Origin: Synergistaceae bacterium
Lineage (GTDB): Bacteria > Synergistota > Synergistia > Synergistales > Aminobacteriaceae
Reading direction: 5' to 3'
Length of the DNA stretch: 10,841 nucleotides
Assembly (NCBI GenBank): GCA_009778055.1
Contig: WRKN01000074.1
Location: 1 to 10,841 of the forward strand
The notes beneath the pieces were generated by a model, which ran no database searches, was not told the DNA's origin, and saw nothing but the letters and a program-made list of their open reading frames with translations. Numbering within the stretch: the first letter of the stretch is position 1; the number at the start of each line of letters is the position of its first letter. Shown one piece after another: positions 1 to 7,228 of the stretch. Position numbers and translations under genes: made by a program.

Positions 1-2
1 TC

Positions 3-1871
3 CTGGTGGTCGAGCCTAGCGCTTGGATAGGCGGGCAGGCTGTCGCCGCAGGGGTTTCCAATATGGACGACCTGCTCCCCACGCGCAGCGGGCTGTACCG
101 CGAGTTTATCGCCAAGGTAGGGAGCTATTACGACGGGTTGGGAAAATCAATGGGGACGTGCTACTGGAACAGGAGAAGCATCGCCTTCGAGCCTTTTACA
201 GGGGAGAGAATGTTGTATGAAATGACCGCGGAGGCGCGGGCTTCCAGCACACAGCCGCTCGACATACTTTTACGCGCCTCCGTGACGCGCGTGGAGCGGC
301 AGGGAAACACGGTCACGGGAGTGACAGTGCTGGACGACGGGATGGAGCGGGAAATAAAATGCCGCGTACTGATTGACGCGACGGAGTACGGGGATGTCAT
401 TCCTCTGGCCGGCGCGGAGTATCGGGCGGGAAACTCCGTCTCTCCCTCCATCGACCCCGAAGCCATCATCCAGGATATCACCTGGGTCGCGATAATAAAA
501 AAATATCCTGACGGCATCCCGCAGAGGCTCAGGGTCACGGAGCCTCTGCCCGGCTACGATTTGGCCAGGCGTATCTACGAGCGTTACGTCACGGCTGACG
601 GCGGTGCTTTCACGGGTACATATCCAATCCGCCTGCCGGTGGATTTCATCACTCACAACGTGTACCGGGGGCTTCCCGACTCGTCGGCCCGTCATTATTA
701 CGACGCGCGGCGCTCTTACTGGAATCGCATCACGAAAGCGGGGGTAAACTGGGGCAACGACTATCCGGGGCATGTGATCAAGACGATTCCCGGCCTGCCG
801 GTGAAATACCTGGAGGATGAAGACCAGCGCGCGTGGATGGAGAAAGAGGCTTTCATCAAAACGCTGCACTTCATTTATTACATCCAGAACGAACTTGAGG
901 AACCCTGGTCGATTGCCGACGACGAGTACGACAACGTCGTGCCGTATTCCATAATCCAGGCTCTGCCGGAGTCCTGGAGGGAAATCGCGCGCCATATGCC
1001 TCCCATTCCCTACGTCCGGGAGTCGCGCAGGATTGTCGGAGAGCATACCCTGACCTCGGTCGAGCTTCTGCGTAACTCGCAAAATTATACGCGCGGCGAA
1101 AGCCACGAGTTTGAGGACTCCATAGGCATAGGCAGGTACAGCCTGGATCTGCACGCGGCAAACGCGGATTCGCACATGGAGCGGGAACTGGGCGAGAGCG
1201 CCGCCTCCATAGGGTTGAATCAGCCGCGCGGGCCGTTTCAGGTCCCTTTGCGTATTCTGATTCCGCGAAACATCGAGGGGCTTATCGCCGCCGAAAAAAA
1301 TCTCTCGATGACGCGGCAGGTGTCCGGGGCCCTTCGCGTTCAGCCTATCTGTATGCTGATAGGGCAGGCGGCGGGCGCGCTGGCCGCGCTGGCCGCCCGT
1401 GACGGCGTATCGCCCGGGGAAATCCCCGCGGCCAGGGTGCAGCGCGTGTTGCTGGACGCCGGAGTCACCCTGTCGCTCAACAATTATCTGGACGTTCCGC
1501 CAAGGCATAATTTTTACAAGGCGGTTCAGTTCGCCGGGCTCTACGGGCTGATGAATCCGGTCACCCCGCCTTATCCCAACCGATGGATAAGGAACGTCTG
1601 GTGGACGAGGGGAGTTTTCGGAGTAAATAAGCCGGTCACGCGGGACGAGATGGCCGTAATGATTAACAGGGCGCGGCGGGATGCGGGAGAAAGCGCGGGA
1701 GGCGCTGAACCGGTGACGCGGGCGGTGTTTATGGAATCGGTTTCACGAGCGTTCGGGTTTGATTTGGACGCTTTGGGCGTTCCGGGGCTTTTTGGAGCGA
1801 GACCCAACCTCAACCGCCCGATTACGCGGGGCGAAGCCGCCGAAATCCTCATGAGGGCGATGACAATGTAA
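3..1871 (+). CDS. FAD-dependent oxidoreductase with C-terminal SLH-like region (5' partial)
   Basis: This is the C-terminal 622 residues of a large flavoprotein of the FAD_oxidored type (PF12831-like). The frame is open to the left edge, and the first residues (VVEPSAWIGGQ, then GVSNMDD) match the segment just after the Rossmann GxGxxG motif, so the true start is outside the window and the GTG at 6 is probably internal. The second FAD-contacting segment is clear near 1290–1400 (NLSMTRQVSGALRVQP followed by GQAAGALAA). From about 1485 to the stop the protein changes character: YLDVPPRHNFYKAVQFAGLYG, then NKPVTRDEMAVMI and NRPITRGEAAEILMRA, which resemble the conserved cores of S-layer-homology domains. 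A cell-envelope-anchored dehydrogenase is the simplest reading; substrate and electron acceptor cannot be told. The stop is followed by a 32-base AT-rich gap before prmA with no terminator hairpin. Confidence 0.85.
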   Translation: MVVEPSAWIGGQAVAAGVSNMDDLLPTRSGLYREFIAKVGSYYDGLGKSMGTCYWNRRSIAFEPFTGERMLYEMTAEARASSTQPLDILLRASVTRVERQGNTVTGVTVLDDGMEREIKCRVLIDATEYGDVIPLAGAEYRAGNSVSPSIDPEAIIQDITWVAIIKKYPDGIPQRLRVTEPLPGYDLARRIYERYVTADGGAFTGTYPIRLPVDFITHNVYRGLPDSSARHYYDARRSYWNRITKAGVNWGNDYPGHVIKTIPGLPVKYLEDEDQRAWMEKEAFIKTLHFIYYIQNELEEPWSIADDEYDNVVPYSIIQALPESWREIARHMPPIPYVRESRRIVGEHTLTSVELLRNSQNYTRGESHEFEDSIGIGRYSLDLHAANADSHMERELGESAASIGLNQPRGPFQVPLRILIPRNIEGLIAAEKNLSMTRQVSGALRVQPICMLIGQAAGALAALAARDGVSPGEIPAARVQRVLLDAGVTLSLNNYLDVPPRHNFYKAVQFAGLYGLMNPVTPPYPNRWIRNVWWTRGVFGVNKPVTRDEMAVMINRARRDAGESAGGAEPVTRAVFMESVSRAFGFDLDALGVPGLFGARPNLNRPITRGEAAEILMRAMTM

Positions 1872-1903
1872 GGTATATTAATATCAATAAAAATTATTAT
1901 GAT

Positions 1904-2875
1904 ATGGGGGTAGTTGTCTTGGATAAGGCGGACGAAGACGATTGTAATTTTTGGTGGGGCGTCGAACTGGAGGCCGAAGGCAGCCTGAGTAAACCGGGTG
2001 AAAATGCCGAGGAGACGTTGTTGACGATGGCGGACCTGTCGGGCAGCGTGGGGTCGGAGTTGTTCGAGGAAGACGGCAAAACGGTTCTGCGCGCCGTGTA
2101 TCTCGGTTCGCGGGACGTTTCTCACTGGCTTGCCGCGCTTGACGCTCTCAAAAAAGATTTTCCGGGCGCGCGCGTCCGCGCTCACTCAAAAATCGAAAAC
2201 AGGCCCTGGCATACGGAACACATGGACGCTTTTCCCCCCATTCCGGTCGGAGCCGGTCTTGTCGTGGCGGCGCCTTGGCATAGCCGCAAACTCGATAAAG
2301 AAAACGAATCCGGGGAGCTTGCCGCATCGGGACGCCAACGGCTTCCGATTTATATATATCCAAGCTCCGCTTTCGGAACCGGATACCACGAGAGCACTCA
2401 GATAGGGCTCTCTTTCGTGGAAAGGTTTATAAAAAGCGGCGACGTGGTTTTAGACGTGGGGACCGGTTCGGGAATACTTTTTATTGCCGCGCTGAAACTT
2501 GGGGCGGCGCGGGCTGCCGCCTGCGACATAGACCCTGTTGCCATTGCCGAGGCAAAGCGCAACATGGAGATTAACGGCCTTCCCGGCTCGTCATGCGAAC
2601 TGCGGGTGGGAGACCTGTGGGACGGAGCCGCGGAGGCGGATCTTCTTATGTCCAATATTTTGCTGAAAACCAACTTCAGGCTTCTGGGCGAGATGAGTAA
2701 CCTCCTGAAACCCTTCGGAACGGCGGTATTTTCCGGGATGACGACGGCGGAAAGGGCCGTCTTTCTCCCCGCTCTTTCCGAGTCGGGGCTTTCTCTCCTG
2801 GCCGAACTTACTATAAACGACTGGTGGGGGTGTGCCGCGAGGTGGAACGCCTCGGGGAAACGCTTAGGGGTCTGA
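1904..2875 (+). CDS. prmA: Ribosomal protein L11 methyltransferase
   Basis: Predicted cytosolic SAM-dependent enzyme that methylates ribosomal protein L11. The 323-residue product has a divergent N-terminal substrate-recognition domain (about 1–115) and a class I methyltransferase domain. Visible motifs are SAFGTGYHESTQ (155–166, the PrmA-typical AFGTG..H.T signature), motif I VLDVGTGSGIL (182–192), the acidic CDIDP after strand 2 (207–211), SNIL (250–253, the catalytic-loop equivalent) and the family-typical terminal DWWGCAAR (306–313). The start is uncertain. The ATG at 1904 has no Shine-Dalgarno sequence, whereas an in-frame TTG at 1919 lies 8 bases after GGGGG (1906–1910) and would give a 318-residue protein. 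The 3' end overlaps mtaB, suggesting translational coupling. Function is assigned with high confidence from motifs; the start is about even odds. Confidence 0.93.
   Translation: MGVVVLDKADEDDCNFWWGVELEAEGSLSKPGENAEETLLTMADLSGSVGSELFEEDGKTVLRAVYLGSRDVSHWLAALDALKKDFPGARVRAHSKIENRPWHTEHMDAFPPIPVGAGLVVAAPWHSRKLDKENESGELAASGRQRLPIYIYPSSAFGTGYHESTQIGLSFVERFIKSGDVVLDVGTGSGILFIAALKLGAARAAACDIDPVAIAEAKRNMEINGLPGSSCELRVGDLWDGAAEADLLMSNILLKTNFRLLGEMSNLLKPFGTAVFSGMTTAERAVFLPALSESGLSLLAELTINDWWGCAARWNASGKRLGV
1906..1910 (+). promoter_or_regulatory. Possible ribosome-binding site for a TTG start of prmA
   Basis: GGGGG lies 8 bases upstream of an in-frame TTG at 1919. The upstream ATG at 1904 is preceded only by AT-rich sequence without a purine-rich SD element. 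This supports, but does not prove, initiation at TTG 1919. Confidence 0.35.
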
Positions 2876-4179
2876 GAATCCGGCTTAGCGTTTTGGGTTG
2901 CAGGTCCAACCTGTACGAAGGCGAGGCGTTGGCCGGAGAACTCGCGTCTCGCGGAGCGACGGTCACGGATAAGCCGGATACATACGACGCCGCGTTGATA
3001 GTTAGCTGCTCGGTGACAGCCGCGGCCGACAAGAAGTGCCGTCAGGCCGTTCGCAGGGCGCGGCGCGAGGTCGATTCACGCGGTAAAAATGGGATAGTTG
3101 CCGTCTGCGGCTGCTGGGCCCAGGCGCTTGACGCGGACGAGGCGCGGAAAATGGGTATCAACGTACTGGCGGGCAACCGGCAGAAAAACCTTCTGCCCGG
3201 CATCCTGGAAACCGCCGTAACCGGAGAAAAAAACTTCATTGACGTCAGGCGGGACGTCGGCGGCGAGCGCCTGTGGGATTCCCTGTCCCTGGAGCGCCCG
3301 TTTCTGCGTACAAGGGTTTTTTTGAAGGTTCAGGAGGGGTGCGACCATTTTTGTTCGTACTGTGTCATTCCGTTTTTGCGCGGACGCTCGACAAGCCGGC
3401 CATTGGACGAGGTGTTGTCCGAGGCGCGGCGCGTTGTGGAGCGCGGATGCAGGGAGATAGTTTTGACCGGTACTCATCTTGGAATGTACGGACGCGAAAC
3501 CGATACCTCCCTCGCCGAGCTTGTCGGGAAACTGTCGGCCATGTCCGGCCTTGCGCGGTTGCGCATGGGTTCGCTTGAACCTTTTACGCTGGACGCGAAG
3601 CTTTTGGACGCGCTCGCCGGGTCGCCCGTTTTTTGCCGTCACCTGCACCTGCCGATGCAGAGCGGCGACGACGCGGTTCTGGCGCGTATGAGGCGAGGAC
3701 ACAAGGCGGAAGACTTTGAACGGGTGTGCGATATGGCCAGGGAGGCGCTTGGCGACGACCTGCACGTCAGCAGCGACGTAATGGCCGCCTTTCCGGGAGA
3801 GGACGACGCGGCGTTTGAAAATACCCTTAAAATGATGGAGAAGGTTAAATTGGGACGGGTGCATGTATTTCCGTATTCGCCGCGCAAAGGCACGGAAGCG
3901 GCGGGGTTCCCGGATCAGATATCCAGTAAGGCGGCTTCCGAAAGGGTGAAAGCCGCTACGGCGCTGGGCGCGTCTTTATTGGAACGTTACGCCTCCCGCT
4001 TCGCGGGGCGGAACCTTTCGGTACTGATAGAAGAAAATGACGGGGATTCTTTTACCGGCTACACCCGGAATTTTATTTCGGCGGCAGTTCGTTCAGAAAC
4101 TGAGCTGGAAGCGGGAGAGGAAGTAAATGCGCGTATGACGGAGAGTTCCGGCGGTAGATTATTTGGGGTGAGGGCATGA
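2842..4179 (+). CDS. mtaB: tRNA t6A37 methylthiotransferase (MtaB-type, radical SAM)
   Basis: Predicted enzyme converting t6A37 to ms2t6A37 in ANN-decoding tRNAs, using two [4Fe-4S] clusters and SAM. Domain order is an N-terminal UPF0004 domain with three cysteines (in LGCRSN, VSCSVTAAADKKC and CGCWAQ; about C20, C56, C91 from the chosen start), then a radical-SAM core with CDHFCSYC (C167, C171, C174) followed by VIPFLRG, typical of the MiaB/MtaB family, then a C-terminal TRAM-like RNA-binding segment (about the last 60 residues, ending GRLFGVRA). The start is uncertain: in-frame GTG codons occur at 2824, 2830 and 2842. GTG 2842 has GGTGGGGG about 11 bases upstream and is chosen. Family members usually begin close to the LGC motif, so a rare CTG start at 2872, overlapping the prmA stop as CTGA, is also conceivable. 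Its stop overlaps the next start as ATGA (4176–4179). The MtaB rather than MiaB or RimO assignment rests on the overall motif style and the lack of a MiaB-like N-terminus. Confidence 0.9.
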   Translation: MERLGETLRGLRIRLSVLGCRSNLYEGEALAGELASRGATVTDKPDTYDAALIVSCSVTAAADKKCRQAVRRARREVDSRGKNGIVAVCGCWAQALDADEARKMGINVLAGNRQKNLLPGILETAVTGEKNFIDVRRDVGGERLWDSLSLERPFLRTRVFLKVQEGCDHFCSYCVIPFLRGRSTSRPLDEVLSEARRVVERGCREIVLTGTHLGMYGRETDTSLAELVGKLSAMSGLARLRMGSLEPFTLDAKLLDALAGSPVFCRHLHLPMQSGDDAVLARMRRGHKAEDFERVCDMAREALGDDLHVSSDVMAAFPGEDDAAFENTLKMMEKVKLGRVHVFPYSPRKGTEAAGFPDQISSKAASERVKAATALGASLLERYASRFAGRNLSVLIEENDGDSFTGYTRNFISAAVRSETELEAGEEVNARMTESSGGRLFGVRA

Positions 4180-5429
4180 AGGCCGCGCTTGACGCCGTGG
4201 GCATAGACCTCGGAACTTGCAGCGCGCTCTGCGCCTATGCAAATAAGGCAGACAAAGCAGACAAAGCAGACAAAAACGCCGCCCCGGTGATGATTCCCAA
4301 CCGGTGGGGGAGAACGTCCACGCCGTCGGTGGTGGGTTGGGACGGGGACTGGGTTGTGGGGGAGGACGCCGTCCGGTTGGCCCTTCAAGGTTCCGGCTCC
4401 GTGTGCTGGGACGTCAAGCGCAAAGCAGGGGAGGATGACACCGGGGACGTCCTGACGCCCTTGCTTCGCTCGCTGAGGGAGGACGCGGAGGTTTTCCTGG
4501 GGAGGTTCGTTTCTTCCTGCGCGCTGGCCGTGCCGGAGAGTTTTTCGCCCCTTCGGAGAGAGGTAATGACCAAGGCCGCTGAAGCCGCCGGCATAACCAA
4601 TGTCCGCATGGTGAGCGAACCTGTGGCTGCCGCTATCGCTTTTGGAAGCGAGGGGCGTTTCCTGATTCTGGATTTTGGGGGCGCTTCCTCCTGCATATCG
4701 GTTGTGGAAAGCGAGGACGGAGCGTGGCGGGGTTTGGAGAGCATCGAGAGCGCGAAAGCCGGCGGCCGCGATATCGACCTTGTTCTTGCGGAATGGCTGC
4801 TGGAAAGGCTGAGGCTGGACCCCATGCCCGAGGATGACCCGCGCCGGCGTGCCTTGCTGCTGGAAGCCGAGGCAATCAAAATAGCGTTGTCCTCCTGCCT
4901 CGTATACGATTGGAAACCTCCTTCGCTGGTTAACAAAGAAAACCGGGATTTACCGGTTTTTCAGGTGGAGCGCGAGGAACTGGAGCGCATGACGCGCTTT
5001 TCGGTGAGACATCTTTTGAACGTGACGGGCAGGTTGTGGGACAAACACCAGCCGGAGCGCCTTTTACTGCTGGGAGGCTCAAGCCGTATTCCCCTTTTGC
5101 GGGAACTGCTGGAACGGGAGATAGTCCCCCCCGAGCGCCTGAGCGTCTGCGGCGAGGAATCCATAGCGGCCGGCGCCGCGCTTTACGCCGCCGCAGGGCA
5201 GGAACGCCTGTCGGACGAATCCGCTGCGGCTAAAGCGCCCGGCAAGCGTTTACGGGATCTGAAGATGCGTCTCGTGCCCATAGAGCCGGCGCTCAATCCG
5301 GCTCAAAAAGTACGGCTGCGCCTTATGGTGGATAAGCTGGAAAACCTGGAAGACAACGCCTCGTCAATGGAAATTATGGAAGGCATAGTCAAAAATCTGG
5401 AAGCGGAGTTTTCCAAAAGGAGCAACTAA
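4176..5429 (+). CDS. Short Hsp70-family ATPase without a substrate-binding domain
   Basis: A 417-residue protein of the actin/Hsp70 ATPase fold. Visible elements are phosphate-1 loop GIDLGTCSAL (9–18), PNRWGRTSTPSVVGW (41–55), VPESFSPLRREV (119–130), VRMVSEPVAAAIAFG (143–157, cf. the Hsp70 NEPTAAA motif), phosphate-2 ILDFGGASSCISV (164–176) and the adenosine motif LLLGGSSRIPLL (297–308). DnaK is about 640 residues; here the beta-sandwich substrate-binding domain is missing and only about 75 mostly charged, helix-prone residues follow the nucleotide-binding domain. Relative to DnaK the phosphate-2 loop is altered (catalytic Thr position Ser171, next Asp position Cys173), so ATPase chemistry may be unusual. 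A run of ADK repeats (24–33) sits in the hairpin after the phosphate-1 strand. The gene starts by ATGA overlap with mtaB and ends 16 bases before the ATPase gene. The client or partner is unknown; it should not be annotated as dnaK. Confidence 0.85.
   Translation: MKAALDAVGIDLGTCSALCAYANKADKADKADKNAAPVMIPNRWGRTSTPSVVGWDGDWVVGEDAVRLALQGSGSVCWDVKRKAGEDDTGDVLTPLLRSLREDAEVFLGRFVSSCALAVPESFSPLRREVMTKAAEAAGITNVRMVSEPVAAAIAFGSEGRFLILDFGGASSCISVVESEDGAWRGLESIESAKAGGRDIDLVLAEWLLERLRLDPMPEDDPRRRALLLEAEAIKIALSSCLVYDWKPPSLVNKENRDLPVFQVEREELERMTRFSVRHLLNVTGRLWDKHQPERLLLLGGSSRIPLLRELLEREIVPPERLSVCGEESIAAGAALYAAAGQERLSDESAAAKAPGKRLRDLKMRLVPIEPALNPAQKVRLRLMVDKLENLEDNASSMEIMEGIVKNLEAEFSKRSN
4248..4274 (+). 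repeat. Three perfect tandem copies of a 9-bp unit in the Hsp70 gene
   Basis: The unit GCAGACAAA occurs three times back to back (4248–4256, 4257–4265, 4266–4274), in frame, encoding Ala-Asp-Lys three times. It lies in a surface hairpin turn of the nucleotide-binding domain, where length change should be tolerated. The unit length is a multiple of three, so slippage would alter length without shifting frame. Confidence 0.95.
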
Positions 5430-5432
5430 GTT

Positions 5433-5439
5433 GGAGGAG
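5433..5439 (+). promoter_or_regulatory. Ribosome-binding site setting the ATPase start at 5446
   Basis: GGAGGAG lies 6 bases before ATG 5446. An in-frame TTG at 5431 overlaps this element and cannot use it, so ATG 5446 is the start. The site sits in the short gap after the Hsp70 stop. Confidence 0.85.
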
Positions 5440-5445
5440 CGTGAA

Positions 5446-6597
5446 ATGCACAAGCTCAAGAATATAAAAATCTCTGGATTTAAGAGATTATTGGCGTTGG
5501 ATTTGGAAATCAGGCCCTTTATGGTGTTGATAGGCGCCAACGGCGTAGGCAAGACATCTTTCCTTGATGCTCTCAGAACTTTATCCGCCTCGGCTTCGGG
5601 AACTTTGAACGGCGTACTGTCACAATTAGGGGGCATAGCAAATATCTTGACCAGGAGCAGGGCTGATGAATTATCTTTTTCGGTGGATATGGACGTACCG
5701 GAATATCCGCCTCTGAAATATGCCCTTCATATCGTGACGGAAGGGATCAATTACGCTGTTTCAAAAGAAACCCTGGCACAGCAGCGTCCCGAATTTGCTC
5801 AGCCTTTCATGCACATAATTTCCTCGTATGGAGATATCCGTTACTACAATATCGATAAAAAAGAAGGATTTGTCCGTCCCGACTGGGATCATAATAAATT
5901 GGAAACGTCTCTGGCTCAAGTCCCTAAAATGTTCCGGCAACCGGAAGAATTGAGGAGAATTTTGTCAACGGCCACCCAATACCACGTTCTCGACGTAGGA
6001 AACAGAGCGCCCGTAAAACTTCCTCAACCAATGACGCCTTCGGCTTTGCCCGGAGCCGAAGGGGAAGAGCTTGTGCCATACTTGTATTACCTGCGGGAAT
6101 GTGACCGAGACAGATTTGACATGCTTCTCGAATCTTTACGGGCTGCATTCTCAGATTTCGAGGAATTGAACTTTCCTCCGGTGGCGGCAGGTATGCTTGC
6201 GATGACCTGGAAAGATAGAAAATTCAATAAACCTCTGTATGCGCATGAATTGTCGGAAGGAACTCTGCGTTTCCTCTGGCTCGCTTCCCTTTTACAAAGC
6301 CCCAACCTTTCCACTGTTACTATGATTGACGAACCGGAAGTGAGCCTTCATCCTGAATTGCTTAGTATACTCTCAGAGCTTATGCGAGAAGCCTCAAAAC
6401 GAACTCAGTTGGTCGTTGCCACTCATTCGGATCGATTTGTCAGATTCCTGGAACCGAAAGAAGTTGTTGTAATGGACATAGACGCAGAGGGCTGTACTTC
6501 AGCAAATTGGGCGGATTCAATGGATTTGGATGAATGGCTGGCCGATTACAGCCTGGATGAAGTGTGGCGAATGGGCCGGATGGGTGGGCGGTCATGA
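5446..6597 (+). CDS. ABC/OLD-type AAA family ATPase (COG4637-like), partner of the DUF4276 protein
   Basis: A 383-residue soluble ATPase of the SMC/RecF/OLD-like ABC class. After the opening strand typical of these proteins (KLKNIKISGFKRL, 3–15) come Walker A GANGVGKT (30–37), an ABC-signature-like LSEGTLR (269–275), Walker B with catalytic acidic pair VTMIDEPE (291–298; D295, E296), D-loop region SLHPELL (300–306) and a switch histidine in ATHSD (H327). The 70–260 insert is predicted to be the helical/coiled arm region replacing long coiled coils. No nuclease domain is fused. Instead the stop overlaps the start of a TOPRIM-like DUF4276 gene as ATGA, which is the usual arrangement for this ATPase/DUF4276 pair. 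Families of this kind (OLD, PARIS AriA, RloA, AbiL-type) act in phage defence, but a defence role here is inference. The gene is less GC-rich than its neighbours. Confidence 0.88.
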   Translation: MHKLKNIKISGFKRLLALDLEIRPFMVLIGANGVGKTSFLDALRTLSASASGTLNGVLSQLGGIANILTRSRADELSFSVDMDVPEYPPLKYALHIVTEGINYAVSKETLAQQRPEFAQPFMHIISSYGDIRYYNIDKKEGFVRPDWDHNKLETSLAQVPKMFRQPEELRRILSTATQYHVLDVGNRAPVKLPQPMTPSALPGAEGEELVPYLYYLRECDRDRFDMLLESLRAAFSDFEELNFPPVAAGMLAMTWKDRKFNKPLYAHELSEGTLRFLWLASLLQSPNLSTVTMIDEPEVSLHPELLSILSELMREASKRTQLVVATHSDRFVRFLEPKEVVVMDIDAEGCTSANWADSMDLDEWLADYSLDEVWRMGRMGGRS

Positions 6598-7220
6598 ATA
6601 TTGCCATAATTGTGGAAGGTAAAACCGAAAAGGTATTTATGCCTTATGTAAGAAAATATTTGGGGAAAATACTCGCGGGCAGGATGCCGAGACTGGACAC
6701 TATCCCCTATGACGGACGGGTTCCAACAGGTGAAAAACTGAAACGTGTTGTAGAGAACCTCCTTTCGGGCAGGAGCAGAAATCCCGCCGATTACGTCTTG
6801 GCGCTTACAGATGTGTATACAGGGACAAATGATTTCAAAGACGCGTCCGACGCAAAGGACAAAATGAAAAAATGGGTTGGAAACGAACCCCGGTTTTATC
6901 CTCACGCTGCCCAATATGACTTCGAGGCTTGGTTGCTGCCCTATTGGCCGAGGATTCAAGAATTGACGAAGCAGGAAAAAAAAGCCCCTTCAGGAAATCC
7001 GGAAACGGTGAATCATTGCAAACCGCCTTCCTGTCATATCAGGGAAATATTTGAAATGGGAGATAATGGTTACGGCTATGTCAAAACGCGTGATGTCCGC
7101 AGAATCCTTGAGGGGCAAGATTTATCAGTTGCGATTGCTCAATGCCCGGAACTTAAAGCGTTCGTGAATACGATCATTTCAGTGTGCAATTTGAAACAGC
7201 ACACTGAAGCGGATGGATAA
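6594..7220 (+). CDS. DUF4276 family TOPRIM-like protein, probable nuclease subunit of a two-gene system
   Basis: A 208-residue protein of the DUF4276 (PF14103) type. It begins with a TOPRIM-like first strand and acidic motif, IAIIVEGKTE (3–12; E8, E12), then YVLALTDVYTGTNDF (67–81; D73), then YPHAAQYDFEAWLLPYW (102–118; D109, E111), NPETVN (135–140), a PPSCHIREIF segment and a final CPELKAFVNTI (184–194), all in the order seen in this family. TOPRIM domains of OLD, RNase M5 and topoisomerase type bind metal through such acidic residues and cut nucleic acid; catalytic activity here is inferred, not seen. The start ATG 6594 is chosen because it overlaps the ATPase stop by four bases (ATGA) and begins exactly at the conserved strand; an upstream in-frame ATG at 6564 would add ten unconserved residues. 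The stop lies 8 bases before azlC. Confidence 0.85.
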   Translation: MNIAIIVEGKTEKVFMPYVRKYLGKILAGRMPRLDTIPYDGRVPTGEKLKRVVENLLSGRSRNPADYVLALTDVYTGTNDFKDASDAKDKMKKWVGNEPRFYPHAAQYDFEAWLLPYWPRIQELTKQEKKAPSGNPETVNHCKPPSCHIREIFEMGDNGYGYVKTRDVRRILEGQDLSVAIAQCPELKAFVNTIISVCNLKQHTEADG

Positions 7221-7228
7221 AGCGGACA

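Noticed and set aside
270..1508. Long minus-strand open frame (about 412 codons) opposite the FAD oxidoreductase
   Set aside because: It lies wholly inside a gene with clear motifs; its translation is Arg/His/Val-rich without family motifs, as expected for an antisense shadow in GC-rich DNA.
1571..2185. Minus-strand open frame spanning the FAD gene/prmA junction
   Set aside because: Overlaps two supported plus-strand genes and its translation shows no recognisable domain.
3076..3864. Minus-strand open frame (about 262 codons) opposite mtaB
   Set aside because: Antisense shadow of the radical-SAM coding region; no motifs and no ribosome-binding site.
4248..4274. Tandem repeat considered as a CRISPR-like or origin iteron array
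   Set aside because: Units are 9 bp, contiguous without spacers, in frame and inside a coding region.
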